Program-made: the position numbers and the translations under genes | The notes under the pieces: model-generated | The model's database searches: none | Seen by the model: the letters and a program-made list of their open reading frames with translations, nothing else | What the model was told of the DNA's origin: nothing | Assembly (NCBI GenBank): GCA_903897985.1 | Contig: CAIUDS010000625.1 | Coordinates: 1-6,299 of the forward strand | From: an uncultured delta proteobacterium | Lineage (GTDB): Bacteria > RBG-13-61-14 > DRUE01 | Direction of reading: 5' to 3' | Length of the DNA stretch: 6,299 nt | Part shown: positions 1 through 5,853 of the stretch, piece after piece | Numbering within the stretch: position 1 is the first letter of the stretch | Layout of the letters: every line of letters starts with the position of its first letter

Positions 1-9
1 GGTGAAACG

Positions 10-36
10 GATTAAATTGATTAAGATGATTAAGCC
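10..36. repeat. Three tandem GATTAA-type nonamers
   Basis: Three consecutive 9-base units begin with GATTAA: GATTAAATT at 10, GATTAAGAT at 19 and GATTAAGCC at 28. The last three bases differ between units. Function is unknown. Confidence 0.7.
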
Positions 37-67
37 CATAATCGCCTCGGCGCTACTTGCCGCCTTT

Positions 68-103
68 TTAATCAGCTTAATCTCTTTCCTCAATTTAATC
101 TTC
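68..103. repeat. Inverted counterpart of the GATTAA repeats
   Basis: TTAATC, the complement of GATTAA, recurs at 68, 77 and 96, again close to a 9-base period. Bases 75-100 are an imperfect inverted repeat of 10-35, with identical outer parts (11 bases, GATTAAATTGA) and inner parts (GATTAAGC) and a diverged centre. The two arms, 39 bases apart, could form a long imperfect hairpin. Confidence 0.6.
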
Positions 104-166
104 CCAAGCTGCCGTGGGACGCATCTGCAAAGAACCACTCGCATATCACATGGCCTCGGCAAGGGG

Positions 167-186
167 GACGGACACTCTTGTCCGTC
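167..186. repeat. Perfect REP-type hairpin
   Basis: Arms GACGGACA (167-174) and TGTCCGTC (179-186) pair perfectly over 8 bases around a CTCT loop. A GGGG run just before and a CCC a few bases after could extend the stem. Such GC-rich hairpins are typical of REP elements and of IS200/RAYT-related element ends. No RAYT gene is visible in the window. There is no U-run, so an intrinsic terminator is less likely. Confidence 0.6.
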
Positions 187-370
187 ATTTATCCCGAGCT
201 GTGCCATGGTTGTTGTCCCTCTCAGTAAGCCGTTGCTGGCGGAAGCTCCGCGCGGGCGGAAGCTGGCCGGGGTCTCGCGGGAACTGGGGTCGGAGGATTT
301 CATCCATCCGAGTCCAGAGCCGCTTTTTTGCGGGACTGCGCGCTTGCGGGACGACCTGGAGTCGCGGGGG

Positions 371-1648
371 ATGACGGAAGCGCTGCGGCTGCGGGAGTTG
401 ATCTTCGCATCGGGCCTGAGCGGGTTCTTTTCGGGCTACCGCCGGCTCGGCCGGCGGCCGCTGCCTCCTGGGGTGATGCTGGGTCTGATCTATTTCGGGA
501 TTATGGAGGGGAAGCGGTCGCTACGGGATTTGGAGGACCTGGCGCGGTTTGATGTTCGGGCGTGGTGGCTGTGCGGGGGCGAGCAGCCGGACCACCGCAC
601 ACTCGGGAATTTTCGCAACCGGTTTCGGGAGTTGTTGACGGAGGACTATTTTCTGACGCAGGCCCGAGGTCTGGCGGGGAAACTGCAGCTCGGGGTTGGG
701 GGGGCGTCGGCGGACGGGACGGTGATCGAGGCGGCGGTGAGCCGGTTCCGGGCGATCAAGCGGGAAGCGGCGGAGCGGAGGAGTCGGAAGGCGAACCCGC
801 GCATCTGTCCCGGCGAGCCGGAGGCGGTGCTTCAGAAACAAAAGAGCCATAGCTTCCGGCCTTCGGATAAGGGTTCGGTCTTGACGAACGGGCAGCGGTT
901 GCTCCTGGGGCAGGATGTTCACCCGAGCGACGAGGGGAGTTCGTTAGGGCCGATGCTTTTGCAGTATGAGCAGGTGCTGGGCGGGCTTCCCACGCGGCTG
1001 GCGCTGGATGCGGGGTACCATAATTATGCGATCTTAAGTTTGGGCGTGGAGCGGGAATTGAATGTGCGGTGTCCGGCGGGGAGCGGGGCGGGAAATCAAT
1101 GGGAGAAGGGCTCGAACAAGCAGGGCTTTGAGAAGTCGCGCTTCCGTTACGAGGCGGGAGCCGATGTTTATCGGGGGCCTTGCGGGCAGGTCTTGCGCCG
1201 ATGCGGAACGGGAAAGAGCCGAGGTCTCGCGTGCCTAATTTATGAATGTCGGAACTGGCGGGAGTGCGGTTTTCATGGGCAATGCACCAAGGGCAAAGGC
1301 GCGCGCCGGATTCAGCGTTTTGCCGGGGACGAGCTTAAGGAAGCGATGGCGAAGGTTTTTGAACAGCCGCGGGCGCGGGCGGAATATCGGCGACGGAAGG
1401 CGGAAGTGGAACCGGTGTTTTCGGAATTTCGCGGCGGGCAGAATTTTAACCGCTTCCGCCGTTCCGGTTTGGCCGGGGCGAAATTGGACTTCAGCCGGCA
1501 CGGCCAGGCCGATAATTTGAAACGGGCCCTTCGCTTGATGGTGGGGGCGGCTTTTTGCTTTATTTTCGGGCGTGGATCGAGCAGAATGCGCTGGATCGGC
1601 CTGTTGATGGTCGTTTATGTGAACCGGAAGGGATCGGATGAAAATTGA
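371..1648 (+). CDS. IS1182-like DDE transposase
   Basis: A transposase that would cut and rejoin the ends of its insertion sequence, 425 aa from the chosen ATG. Residues about 27-92 resemble the N-terminal DUF772 domain of IS1182/IS5-group transposases (ARFDVRAWWLCGG, then PDHRTLGNFRNRF). The DDE triad can be placed at D115 (ADGTVIEA), D213 (ALDAGYHN) and E347 (VEPVFSEF). A six-cysteine cluster (C271, C278, C288, C293, C299, C305) before the last catalytic residue is typical of the family. The start at 371 has GGAG at 358-361, nine bases upstream. An in-frame ATG at 206 and a GTG at 2 are possible but have poor ribosome sites. At 425 aa it is somewhat short for the family, yet shows no internal stop, so it may be active. 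Terminal inverted repeats and target duplications were not found, so the IS boundaries are unknown. Confidence 0.88.
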   Translation: MTEALRLRELIFASGLSGFFSGYRRLGRRPLPPGVMLGLIYFGIMEGKRSLRDLEDLARFDVRAWWLCGGEQPDHRTLGNFRNRFRELLTEDYFLTQARGLAGKLQLGVGGASADGTVIEAAVSRFRAIKREAAERRSRKANPRICPGEPEAVLQKQKSHSFRPSDKGSVLTNGQRLLLGQDVHPSDEGSSLGPMLLQYEQVLGGLPTRLALDAGYHNYAILSLGVERELNVRCPAGSGAGNQWEKGSNKQGFEKSRFRYEAGADVYRGPCGQVLRRCGTGKSRGLACLIYECRNWRECGFHGQCTKGKGARRIQRFAGDELKEAMAKVFEQPRARAEYRRRKAEVEPVFSEFRGGQNFNRFRRSGLAGAKLDFSRHGQADNLKRALRLMVGAAFCFIFGRGSSRMRWIGLLMVVYVNRKGSDEN

Positions 1649-1709
1649 GGGGAACCAGGCTTATTTTTCGTCAGAGTTCCCAAAATTGCGGATTAAAATG
1701 AATTATTCG

Positions 1710-1732
1710 ACACCCTCGCAAGCGGGAATGAC
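1710..1732. repeat. Degenerate REP-like sequence
   Basis: ACCCTCGC and GCGGGAAT face each other across AA. This resembles a decayed copy of the common dispersed hairpin of the ATTCCCGC..GCGGGAAT type. The pairing is imperfect, so this is a weak call from similarity of form. Confidence 0.3.
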
Positions 1733-1797
1733 AGCGTAGAAGCCTTGGCTACGGCGGACTTCGAGTGTTAATGTCTCTAATGCACTGGTATAGAGGA

Positions 1798-1833
1798 ATG
1801 AGAAATGAGAGAGGAGAGATGAGAGCATGAGAT
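1798..1833. repeat. Purine-rich tandem heptamer (ATGAGAR-like)
   Basis: Five near-tandem 7-base units are visible: ATGAGAA (1798), ATGAGAG (1805), AGGAGAG (1812), ATGAGAG (1819) and, after one extra base, ATGAGAT (1827). The + strand is almost all purine apart from the T in each unit. Function is unknown; slippage-prone repeat DNA is the simplest reading. Confidence 0.7.
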
Positions 1834-1863
1834 GCATCGGCAGGATGCCAATTCCCTTCCCCT

Positions 1864-1895
1864 TTAGGCCCTTAAGCTGTTAAGCTTTTAAGCCT
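1864..1895. repeat. Tandem octamer (TTAAGCYT-like)
   Basis: Four consecutive 8-base units: TTAGGCCC (1864), TTAAGCTG (1872), TTAAGCTT (1880) and TTAAGCCT (1888). The repeat sits in a pyrimidine-rich stretch that continues to about 1912. Each core contains AAGCTT-like half-palindromes, so several small alternative hairpins are possible. Confidence 0.65.
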
Positions 1896-2070
1896 TTCCC
1901 TCTTCCTCTTGCCAGCAGTCTCGGTCAGTGCTTGAGGGCCGGTTGCCCAAATAATCGTTCTGATTGTTCAAGTTTGTCGGGTTGGGATTTGCAGAATTTC
2001 GGTTCCCGCACGATTGAATAGACCGAATGCTTCCCTCTTATCTCCAATTTATCCCCATTCCGTGTCTAAT

Positions 2071-2096
2071 AAAACCAATGGCGACTCATTTGTTTT
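2071..2096 (-). terminator. Possible terminator (perhaps bidirectional) after the TMTC-like gene
   Basis: Arms AAAACCAATG (2071-2080) and CATTTGTTTT (2087-2096) pair at 9 of 10 positions around a 6-base loop. Read on the - strand the stem ends in a T-rich run (GGTTTTATT), as in an intrinsic terminator. On the + strand it also ends in TTTT. It lies 34 bases past the stop that the TMTC-like gene would have without its frameshift. The stem is AT-rich, so termination strength is doubtful. Confidence 0.4.
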
Positions 2097-2129
2097 AGAG
2101 GTTCAGCTGGCCGACCCCCTGTTCATATT

Positions 2130-2240
2130 TTATTTGATGCTGCACCGCTTGATAATTTCATCAAACCGCGCATCCTGCACCGGGGACTGGTTAACCAATG
2201 CCATCGCGTCCTCGCACTTGCCCTGGTCGGCGAGCCCGGG
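2130..2240 (-). pseudogene. Out-of-frame C-terminal TPR remnant of the TMTC-like gene
   Basis: In the frame shifted by one base relative to the upstream gene, the - strand reads LADQGKCEDAMALV and on through QDARFDEIIKRCSIK to a TAA at 2130. The first part looks like the A-helix to B-helix turn of a TPR, following directly from the PNLTDAR end of the preceding repeat. Removing one base in the CCCGGG at 2235-2240 joins the two and gives a 614-residue product. In this shifted frame a TAA sits immediately upstream of the junction, so the segment cannot be translated on its own from further upstream. It is either a genuine recent mutation or a sequencing error. Confidence 0.7.
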
Positions 2241-3975
2241 CATCGGTTAAGTTCGGATCGAGCTTCAATGTCCCGGCATAAGCGGTGATGGCGTCGAGCG
2301 GGTCTTTAAGCTGCTCGAAGAAATCCGCCACCCGCATATACACGGCCGGGTCGGTGGGTTTGGCCGCGAGGGCCGAGCGGAAGTCCTGTTTGGCCGCCTC
2401 CAGTTTCTGGAGCGAGCCCTGGACCAGGCCGAGGTTGACATAGGCATAACTGAACTCGGGGTTGAGCGCGACCGCTTTTAACAACTCCGGCTCGGCCGCG
2501 GCGTAGTCCTTGAGATGGAAATAGCAGGCGCCCAGGTTGTTGTGCGCGTCCGCCGACTCCGGTCCCAGCTTCACCGCGATCCGGCAGGCCGCGAGCTCCT
2601 TGCGCAGATCCAATTCGCTCCCGAGGTCCGAGCAGTAATTGTTCCACGGCCGCGCCAGGGTCATGGCCTTGGATGCAGTATCTCCCCACAGACCAACAGT
2701 GGTAAGCCAGACCCGGTTGCGCTCAAAAGTGGACAGGCCGAGCAGGGCAAGAATAATCATGGCCAAAGCGATCGCGGCGGAGCGGTTTTTCAGGACCAGG
2801 ATTAGGCTCGCGGGGACCAGGGCGATGACGGCGATGCTTGCGAGATAAAGCCGGTGCTCGGTGACCATGTCAATGGGCAGCGGGAGCGACTCGATCAGGA
2901 GCGAGCCGAAATACCAGAGGATTGCGAAACTGAGGAGGGGATGCTTTTTCGCCTGCCAGAGAGCGATGCCGATGGCGGCGAAGATAATCAGGAATGCCGG
3001 CAGGGTGGTCCAGGGATGGAGTAGCGAGGTCGAGGTTGCGAAATCATGTTCGAGACTCTGGCGCGTGCCGGCCGGGAGCATGATGAGCGTAAGATACCAG
3101 AGCAGGGCGCGGCCTTGAGAAAGGAGGCGTTGCATGGGCGTGAAAGAAAACAGGACAAAGTCCTGGCGGAATTTTTGGACCATGCCGGTGCGGAAAACGG
3201 CGAGCGCAAGCAGGAGATAGAATCCGCAGAGGCCCGCCATCCATTTCCAAATCCTTTGCAGCCAGCCCGCTTTAAGTTCCTGGAAAAACCAGAGTTCATA
3301 GAGCAGGACGAAGATGGGGAGCACGAATGCGGTTTCCTTCGAGCCGAACGCGGCGAGTCCGGACGCGGCGCAGAGGATGAAAAACACTTTGCGCTTGCCG
3401 GCCCTTGCCAGATCATAAAAAAGCAGCGACCACAAGGAAAGACATCCGGCCATTGCGCTCTGACGCTGGACAATATAGGTCACGGCCTGGGTATTGATGG
3501 GATGGGCGAGCCAGAAGAGCGCGGTCAGGCCGGCTGCGAGCCGGGCTTGATTTTTGTCGAGTAATTTTCTCGTCAAAAGCCGGTCGAGCAGGATGAACAA
3601 GGCAAGTGCGGCAAGGACATGGATGAAAATGTTGACCAGGTGATAGCCACGGGCGCTGAAGGAATTGAAATAGAAATTCAGCGCAAAGGTCATGCTGGAG
3701 AGCGGCCGGTTCTGCTTGAAATCCTGAAAGCCGGCCTTGAACAGCGAGACCGGGCTGAGGCTCGAGATCCGGATGTAGGGATTCTCGAGGATGTTTCGGG
3801 TGTCGTCATAATGGAACGGGACCGAAAGGGCAGGGCGATAGATGATTAGAGCCAGGACCAGGAACGCCGCGGCCGCCGCGAAATGAAACCAGCCGGTCTC
3901 GTAAAATTTCAGCCGCTCGGGCTTGGGCCGGGGCTTGGCCGCTTGCTGGCCTTTGGCTTTGCGCTTTTTCGCCAC
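2191..3975 (-). CDS. TMTC-like (PMT/GT-C superfamily) membrane glycosyltransferase-like protein with C-terminal TPRs, frameshifted near its end
   Basis: A 594-aa polytopic membrane protein. A basic N-terminus (Lys/Arg-rich, 1-22) precedes a membrane helix (about 31-48) and a first external loop with an acidic DD pair (D57-D58, FHYDDTRNI). That pair is the usual catalytic or metal site of GT-C enzymes using lipid-linked sugars. AHPINTQAVTYIVQRQ (157-171) and TEHRLYLAS (372-380) match conserved TMTC/PMT-related motifs. About ten membrane segments run to about 415. TPR-like helices follow at about 441-471, 474-507, 508-541 and 542-575. It probably transfers a sugar to an exported protein or glycan, but the substrate is unknown. 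The start is a GTG without a Shine-Dalgarno, at a position fitting a leaderless mRNA. The last 14 residues (after R580) are out of frame; see the remnant at 2130-2240. It lies 70 bases downstream of the esterase gene, same strand. Confidence 0.82.
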   Translation of the reverse strand: MAKKRKAKGQQAAKPRPKPERLKFYETGWFHFAAAAAFLVLALIIYRPALSVPFHYDDTRNILENPYIRISSLSPVSLFKAGFQDFKQNRPLSSMTFALNFYFNSFSARGYHLVNIFIHVLAALALFILLDRLLTRKLLDKNQARLAAGLTALFWLAHPINTQAVTYIVQRQSAMAGCLSLWSLLFYDLARAGKRKVFFILCAASGLAAFGSKETAFVLPIFVLLYELWFFQELKAGWLQRIWKWMAGLCGFYLLLALAVFRTGMVQKFRQDFVLFSFTPMQRLLSQGRALLWYLTLIMLPAGTRQSLEHDFATSTSLLHPWTTLPAFLIIFAAIGIALWQAKKHPLLSFAILWYFGSLLIESLPLPIDMVTEHRLYLASIAVIALVPASLILVLKNRSAAIALAMIILALLGLSTFERNRVWLTTVGLWGDTASKAMTLARPWNNYCSDLGSELDLRKELAACRIAVKLGPESADAHNNLGACYFHLKDYAAAEPELLKAVALNPEFSYAYVNLGLVQGSLQKLEAAKQDFRSALAAKPTDPAVYMRVADFFEQLKDPLDAITAYAGTLKLDPNLTDARARRPGQVRGRDGIG

Positions 3976-3981
3976 CAGCTG

Positions 3982-4010
3982 ATTCTAGAAAATTTCCGCG
4001 CAAAAGTGAA
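3982..4010 (-). promoter_or_regulatory. Candidate promoter giving a leaderless transcript of the TMTC-like gene
   Basis: On the - strand, TTCACT (4010-4005) is separated by 17 bases from TAGAAT (3987-3982). These match the sigma-70 consensus at 4 of 6 and 5 of 6 positions. Initiation seven bases past the -10 box would fall at 3975, the first base of the GTG start codon. This fits the lack of a ribosome-binding site there. Confidence 0.45.
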
Positions 4011-4022
4011 ATGGGCATTTCA
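4007..4022. promoter_or_regulatory. Perfect palindrome, possible operator
   Basis: TGAAATG (4007-4013) and CATTTCA (4016-4022) are exact inverted copies separated by GG. The palindrome overlaps the candidate -35 box (4005-4010) of the TMTC-like gene and lies in the 70-base gap after the esterase stop. It has no U-run, so it looks more like a binding site for a dimeric regulator than a terminator. Confidence 0.45.
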
Positions 4023-4045
4023 TATGAAGGTCGGGGGCGGCGATG

Positions 4046-5719
4046 CTATTTCTTTTTCTGCGGCTTGCCCAGGGTCTCGAGGAAGGGCGAGTGCGTTTCC
4101 AGGTATTGATCGCAAAATTCGCAGCGGTCCTGGAGCTGGGCGTTTTCGGTCCGCACATCTATGTCCAGCACCTGGAGCTTCTGGTCCTGGAGGTCGAACT
4201 TCGGCCACTCCGGCAGGCCCGGGCCGTTGGGGTCTCCGGTCTTGGCGAAATTGGTCCAGTAGCCCATCATCACTTTTGATAATTTCCGCCGGTCCTCCAG
4301 GTCGTGTTTGTAAAAGAGCGTGCGGTAGGCTCCGGAATTGACCTCATTGAACACGAACGGTATCTCCATGGAATGGAGCGCGCCCAGGTTTTTGATAAAC
4401 CGGATGCGGTCATATTCAAAACGGTAGAAATAGGTTTCGGGCTGATGAGATGCCACTGCGGCCAGTCCCAGATAGGTTGGGCAGATTATGCCGAAGTCGG
4501 AGGCAATATTCCCGAAAGCCTTGCCGGGCTGATCCGAGTATTTGCTCAAGGGGTAGAGTTGAGTCATCCGGTTGAGTTCCGCGTCGGACAGACCCAGGCT
4601 GCGCTGGAGCATGTCATGGTATTGAGCGGGTTTGGTGCGGTTTAAATCTCCAAAAAGAAAAAGCGCAGCGTCAAACTCGTCCCGGTTGTATCCCGCCAAA
4701 AGCGGCACCTGCGCGTAATCGCCGCTACGGATCATTTTGAGCGGGGAGTCTGAAAGCACATATCCATCATGGTGCGCGACCAGGGTAAAGCCTTCTTTCA
4801 AAAAGTTTGGCGTGCCCTTGTTGACCAGCTTGAGCGTGGGCACTTTTCGCAGGCAAGCGAGGTCATCGGGAGCGCAGCCCAGATGTGCCGAGATCTTTTT
4901 TTCTTTTTCATATCCTTGTTCCAAATCCTCGCTGGCGTTGCAGCCCTGGCTTTCCATGATCGCGTGCGAGAACAGGCCCGAGGCCAGGGGAGTGGCGAGC
5001 AGGGTGCACACCGCCCAGGATCCCGCGGACTCTCCGAAGATGGTGATGTTCTCGGGATCGCCCCCGAAATTCTTGATGTTGGTCTTTACCCACTTGACCG
5101 CGGCGACCATGTCCAGGATCCCGTAATTGCCCGTGCTCTTATCCGGGTCCTCGTCCCGGAGCGAGCGCCCGGCCAAAAACCCGAACACGCCCAAACGATA
5201 GTTGATAGTGACAACCACCACATCCCCGAATTCCGCGAGCCGGTCTCCCGGGTATCCGCTCCCGCTCCCGAACAAATATCCGCCCCCGTGGATCCAGACC
5301 ATGACCGGCAGCAGCCTTTGGCTGTCCCGGGGTTTTACTTGGGTGCCTTGGCCTGCTGGGCGGTAAATATTGAGATAGAGGCAGTCCTCACTCATCCCCT
5401 TTAGACTGCTCGCGTTAAAAATGCCCACCATGGATTTTTGAGGGCATCGGTCCCCAAAAGCCACGGCATTTCTGACTCCGGACCAGCCCGGATGAGGCTG
5501 CGGCGCTTTCCAGCGCAACTCCCCAACCGGCGTCGCGGCATAAGGCACCCCGAGCCACTGGCAGGCCTTGGTCTCAGGATTGCTCATCCCCGAAACCAGG
5601 CCGGCCTCGGTCATCACCGGTTCCCGGCAGGCATCTTCCGCCCTGGCCATGCCCGCCAGAAAAAAAACGGCAATCAAAACCAGGACTGCGTAAATTCCAC
5701 GCATATTTTTCGATCTCAT
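4046..5719 (-). CDS. Secreted type B carboxylesterase
   Basis: A 557-aa carboxylesterase/lipase of the cholinesterase-like (type B, PnbA-like) family, hydrolysing carboxylic esters outside the cytoplasm; the natural substrate is unknown. A Sec signal peptide (hydrophobic stretch about 9-21, cleavage predicted after ARA at 27) leads the protein. EDCLYLNIY (111-119) and the oxyanion-hole HGGG (144-147) are present. The triad is S231 (GESAG), E348 (GYNRDEF) and H449 (GALHSMEIPF). Cysteines at 53, 92 and 113 may form family-type disulfides. The ATG at 5719 was chosen because AGGGGGA (5726-5732) sits six bases upstream and the signal peptide follows directly. An in-frame ATG at 5749 would add ten residues but overlaps the probable -10 box. 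Length and motifs are complete. It is transcribed away from the propeller gene and towards the TMTC-like gene; co-transcription with the latter is possible. Confidence 0.93.
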   Translation of the reverse strand: MRSKNMRGIYAVLVLIAVFFLAGMARAEDACREPVMTEAGLVSGMSNPETKACQWLGVPYAATPVGELRWKAPQPHPGWSGVRNAVAFGDRCPQKSMVGIFNASSLKGMSEDCLYLNIYRPAGQGTQVKPRDSQRLLPVMVWIHGGGYLFGSGSGYPGDRLAEFGDVVVVTINYRLGVFGFLAGRSLRDEDPDKSTGNYGILDMVAAVKWVKTNIKNFGGDPENITIFGESAGSWAVCTLLATPLASGLFSHAIMESQGCNASEDLEQGYEKEKKISAHLGCAPDDLACLRKVPTLKLVNKGTPNFLKEGFTLVAHHDGYVLSDSPLKMIRSGDYAQVPLLAGYNRDEFDAALFLFGDLNRTKPAQYHDMLQRSLGLSDAELNRMTQLYPLSKYSDQPGKAFGNIASDFGIICPTYLGLAAVASHQPETYFYRFEYDRIRFIKNLGALHSMEIPFVFNEVNSGAYRTLFYKHDLEDRRKLSKVMMGYWTNFAKTGDPNGPGLPEWPKFDLQDQKLQVLDIDVRTENAQLQDRCEFCDQYLETHSPFLETLGKPQKKK

Positions 5720-5725
5720 TATTTT

Positions 5726-5732
5726 TCCCCCT
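5726..5732 (-). promoter_or_regulatory. Ribosome-binding site of the esterase gene
   Basis: AGGGGGA on the - strand, six bases before the ATG at 5719. It decides the start in favour of 5719 over the in-frame ATG at 5749, which has no comparable site. Confidence 0.75.
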
Positions 5733-5744
5733 GTGCAAGAATCT

Positions 5745-5750
5745 ATCATA
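5745..5750 (-). promoter_or_regulatory. Probable -10 box of the esterase promoter
   Basis: TATGAT on the - strand matches TATAAT at 5 of 6 positions and would start transcription around 5738, giving a leader of about 19 bases that includes the ribosome-binding site. No good -35 box is seen at the usual distance; that region carries a GCAATTGC palindrome instead, so an activator may be used. Confidence 0.4.
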
Positions 5751-5764
5751 CTCCGAATCGCCGG

Positions 5765-5818
5765 GCAATTGCTTCATAGCGGTTGCGCCACTATTTTGAC
5801 AGCGACAAAAGCAATTGC
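5765..5818. promoter_or_regulatory. Two copies of palindrome GCAATTGC in the divergent spacer
   Basis: GCAATTGC occurs at 5765-5772 and 5811-5818, 46 bases apart. The second copy extends into GCAATTGCTAT (5811-5821), an inverted 9-of-11 match to ATAGCGGTTGC at 5776-5786. One copy lies upstream of the esterase -10 and the other inside the spacer of the propeller-gene promoter, so one regulator could control both genes. Confidence 0.45.
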
Positions 5819-5824
5819 TATGTT
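5796..5824 (+). promoter_or_regulatory. Sigma-70-type promoter of the propeller gene
   Basis: TTGACA (5796-5801) is a perfect -35 box and is followed after exactly 17 bases by TATGTT (5819-5824), 4 of 6 to the -10 consensus. Transcription would begin near 5831, about 23 bases before the ATG at 5854. Confidence 0.6.
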
Positions 5825-5841
5825 GGGCGGAAAGCGGCGTG

Positions 5842-5848
5842 AGGGAGG
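5842..5848 (+). promoter_or_regulatory. Ribosome-binding site of the propeller gene
   Basis: AGGGAGG, a strong Shine-Dalgarno, ends five bases before the ATG at 5854 and fixes that start. Confidence 0.8.
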
Positions 5849-5853
5849 TTGGC

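Larger units (their letters stand above)
1..370. other. Repeat-rich stretch upstream of the transposase, no convincing gene
   Basis: No gene is supported here. The transposase frame happens to stay open back to a GTG at position 2. The residues this would add are a low-complexity Lys/Ile and then Leu/Ile/Phe segment encoded by AT-rich GATTAA repeats, followed by sequence with no recognisable domain. The stretch holds the GATTAA repeats, their inverted copy and a perfect REP-type hairpin, so it reads as intergenic or IS-flank DNA. A truncated signal-peptide-bearing gene start cannot be fully excluded. Confidence 0.55.
1649..2129. other. Non-coding, repeat-rich spacer between convergent genes
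   Basis: This roughly 480-base stretch separates the transposase from the convergent TMTC-like gene. I see no credible gene. It holds a degenerate REP-like piece (1710-1732), a purine-rich heptamer repeat (1798-1833), a TTAAGC octamer repeat (1864-1895) and a stem-loop (2071-2096). The right end of the insertion sequence should lie here but could not be recognised. Confidence 0.65.

Noticed and set aside
279..1681. Possible IS terminal inverted repeats GGGAACT (279-285) and AGTTCCC (1675-1681)
   Set aside because: Only seven bases match, the flanks do not extend the similarity, and no target duplication is visible; a chance match is likely.
1831..1848. Small hairpin GCATC-GGCAG-GATGC and overlapping palindrome GATGCATC
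   Set aside because: Five-base stem without a T-run or link to a gene; expected by chance.
2014..2250. Small + strand open frame in the spacer after the TMTC-like gene
   Set aside because: It runs through the stem-loop and then antisense to the TPR end, with no ribosome site and no recognisable domain.
4769..5404. Long open frame on the + strand opposite the esterase gene (and similar ones opposite the TMTC-like gene, e.g. 3046-3564)
   Set aside because: They lie wholly antisense to well-supported genes in GC-rich DNA, have no recognisable domain and no ribosome site; shadow frames.
5581..5600. Possible lipoprotein or unusual metal site from the CEFC motif near the esterase C-terminus (actually encoded near 4110-4125)
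   Set aside because: A Cys-Asp/Glu-Phe-Trp motif is common at the end of type B esterases; here only the Trp is replaced by Cys, which does not make a metal site.
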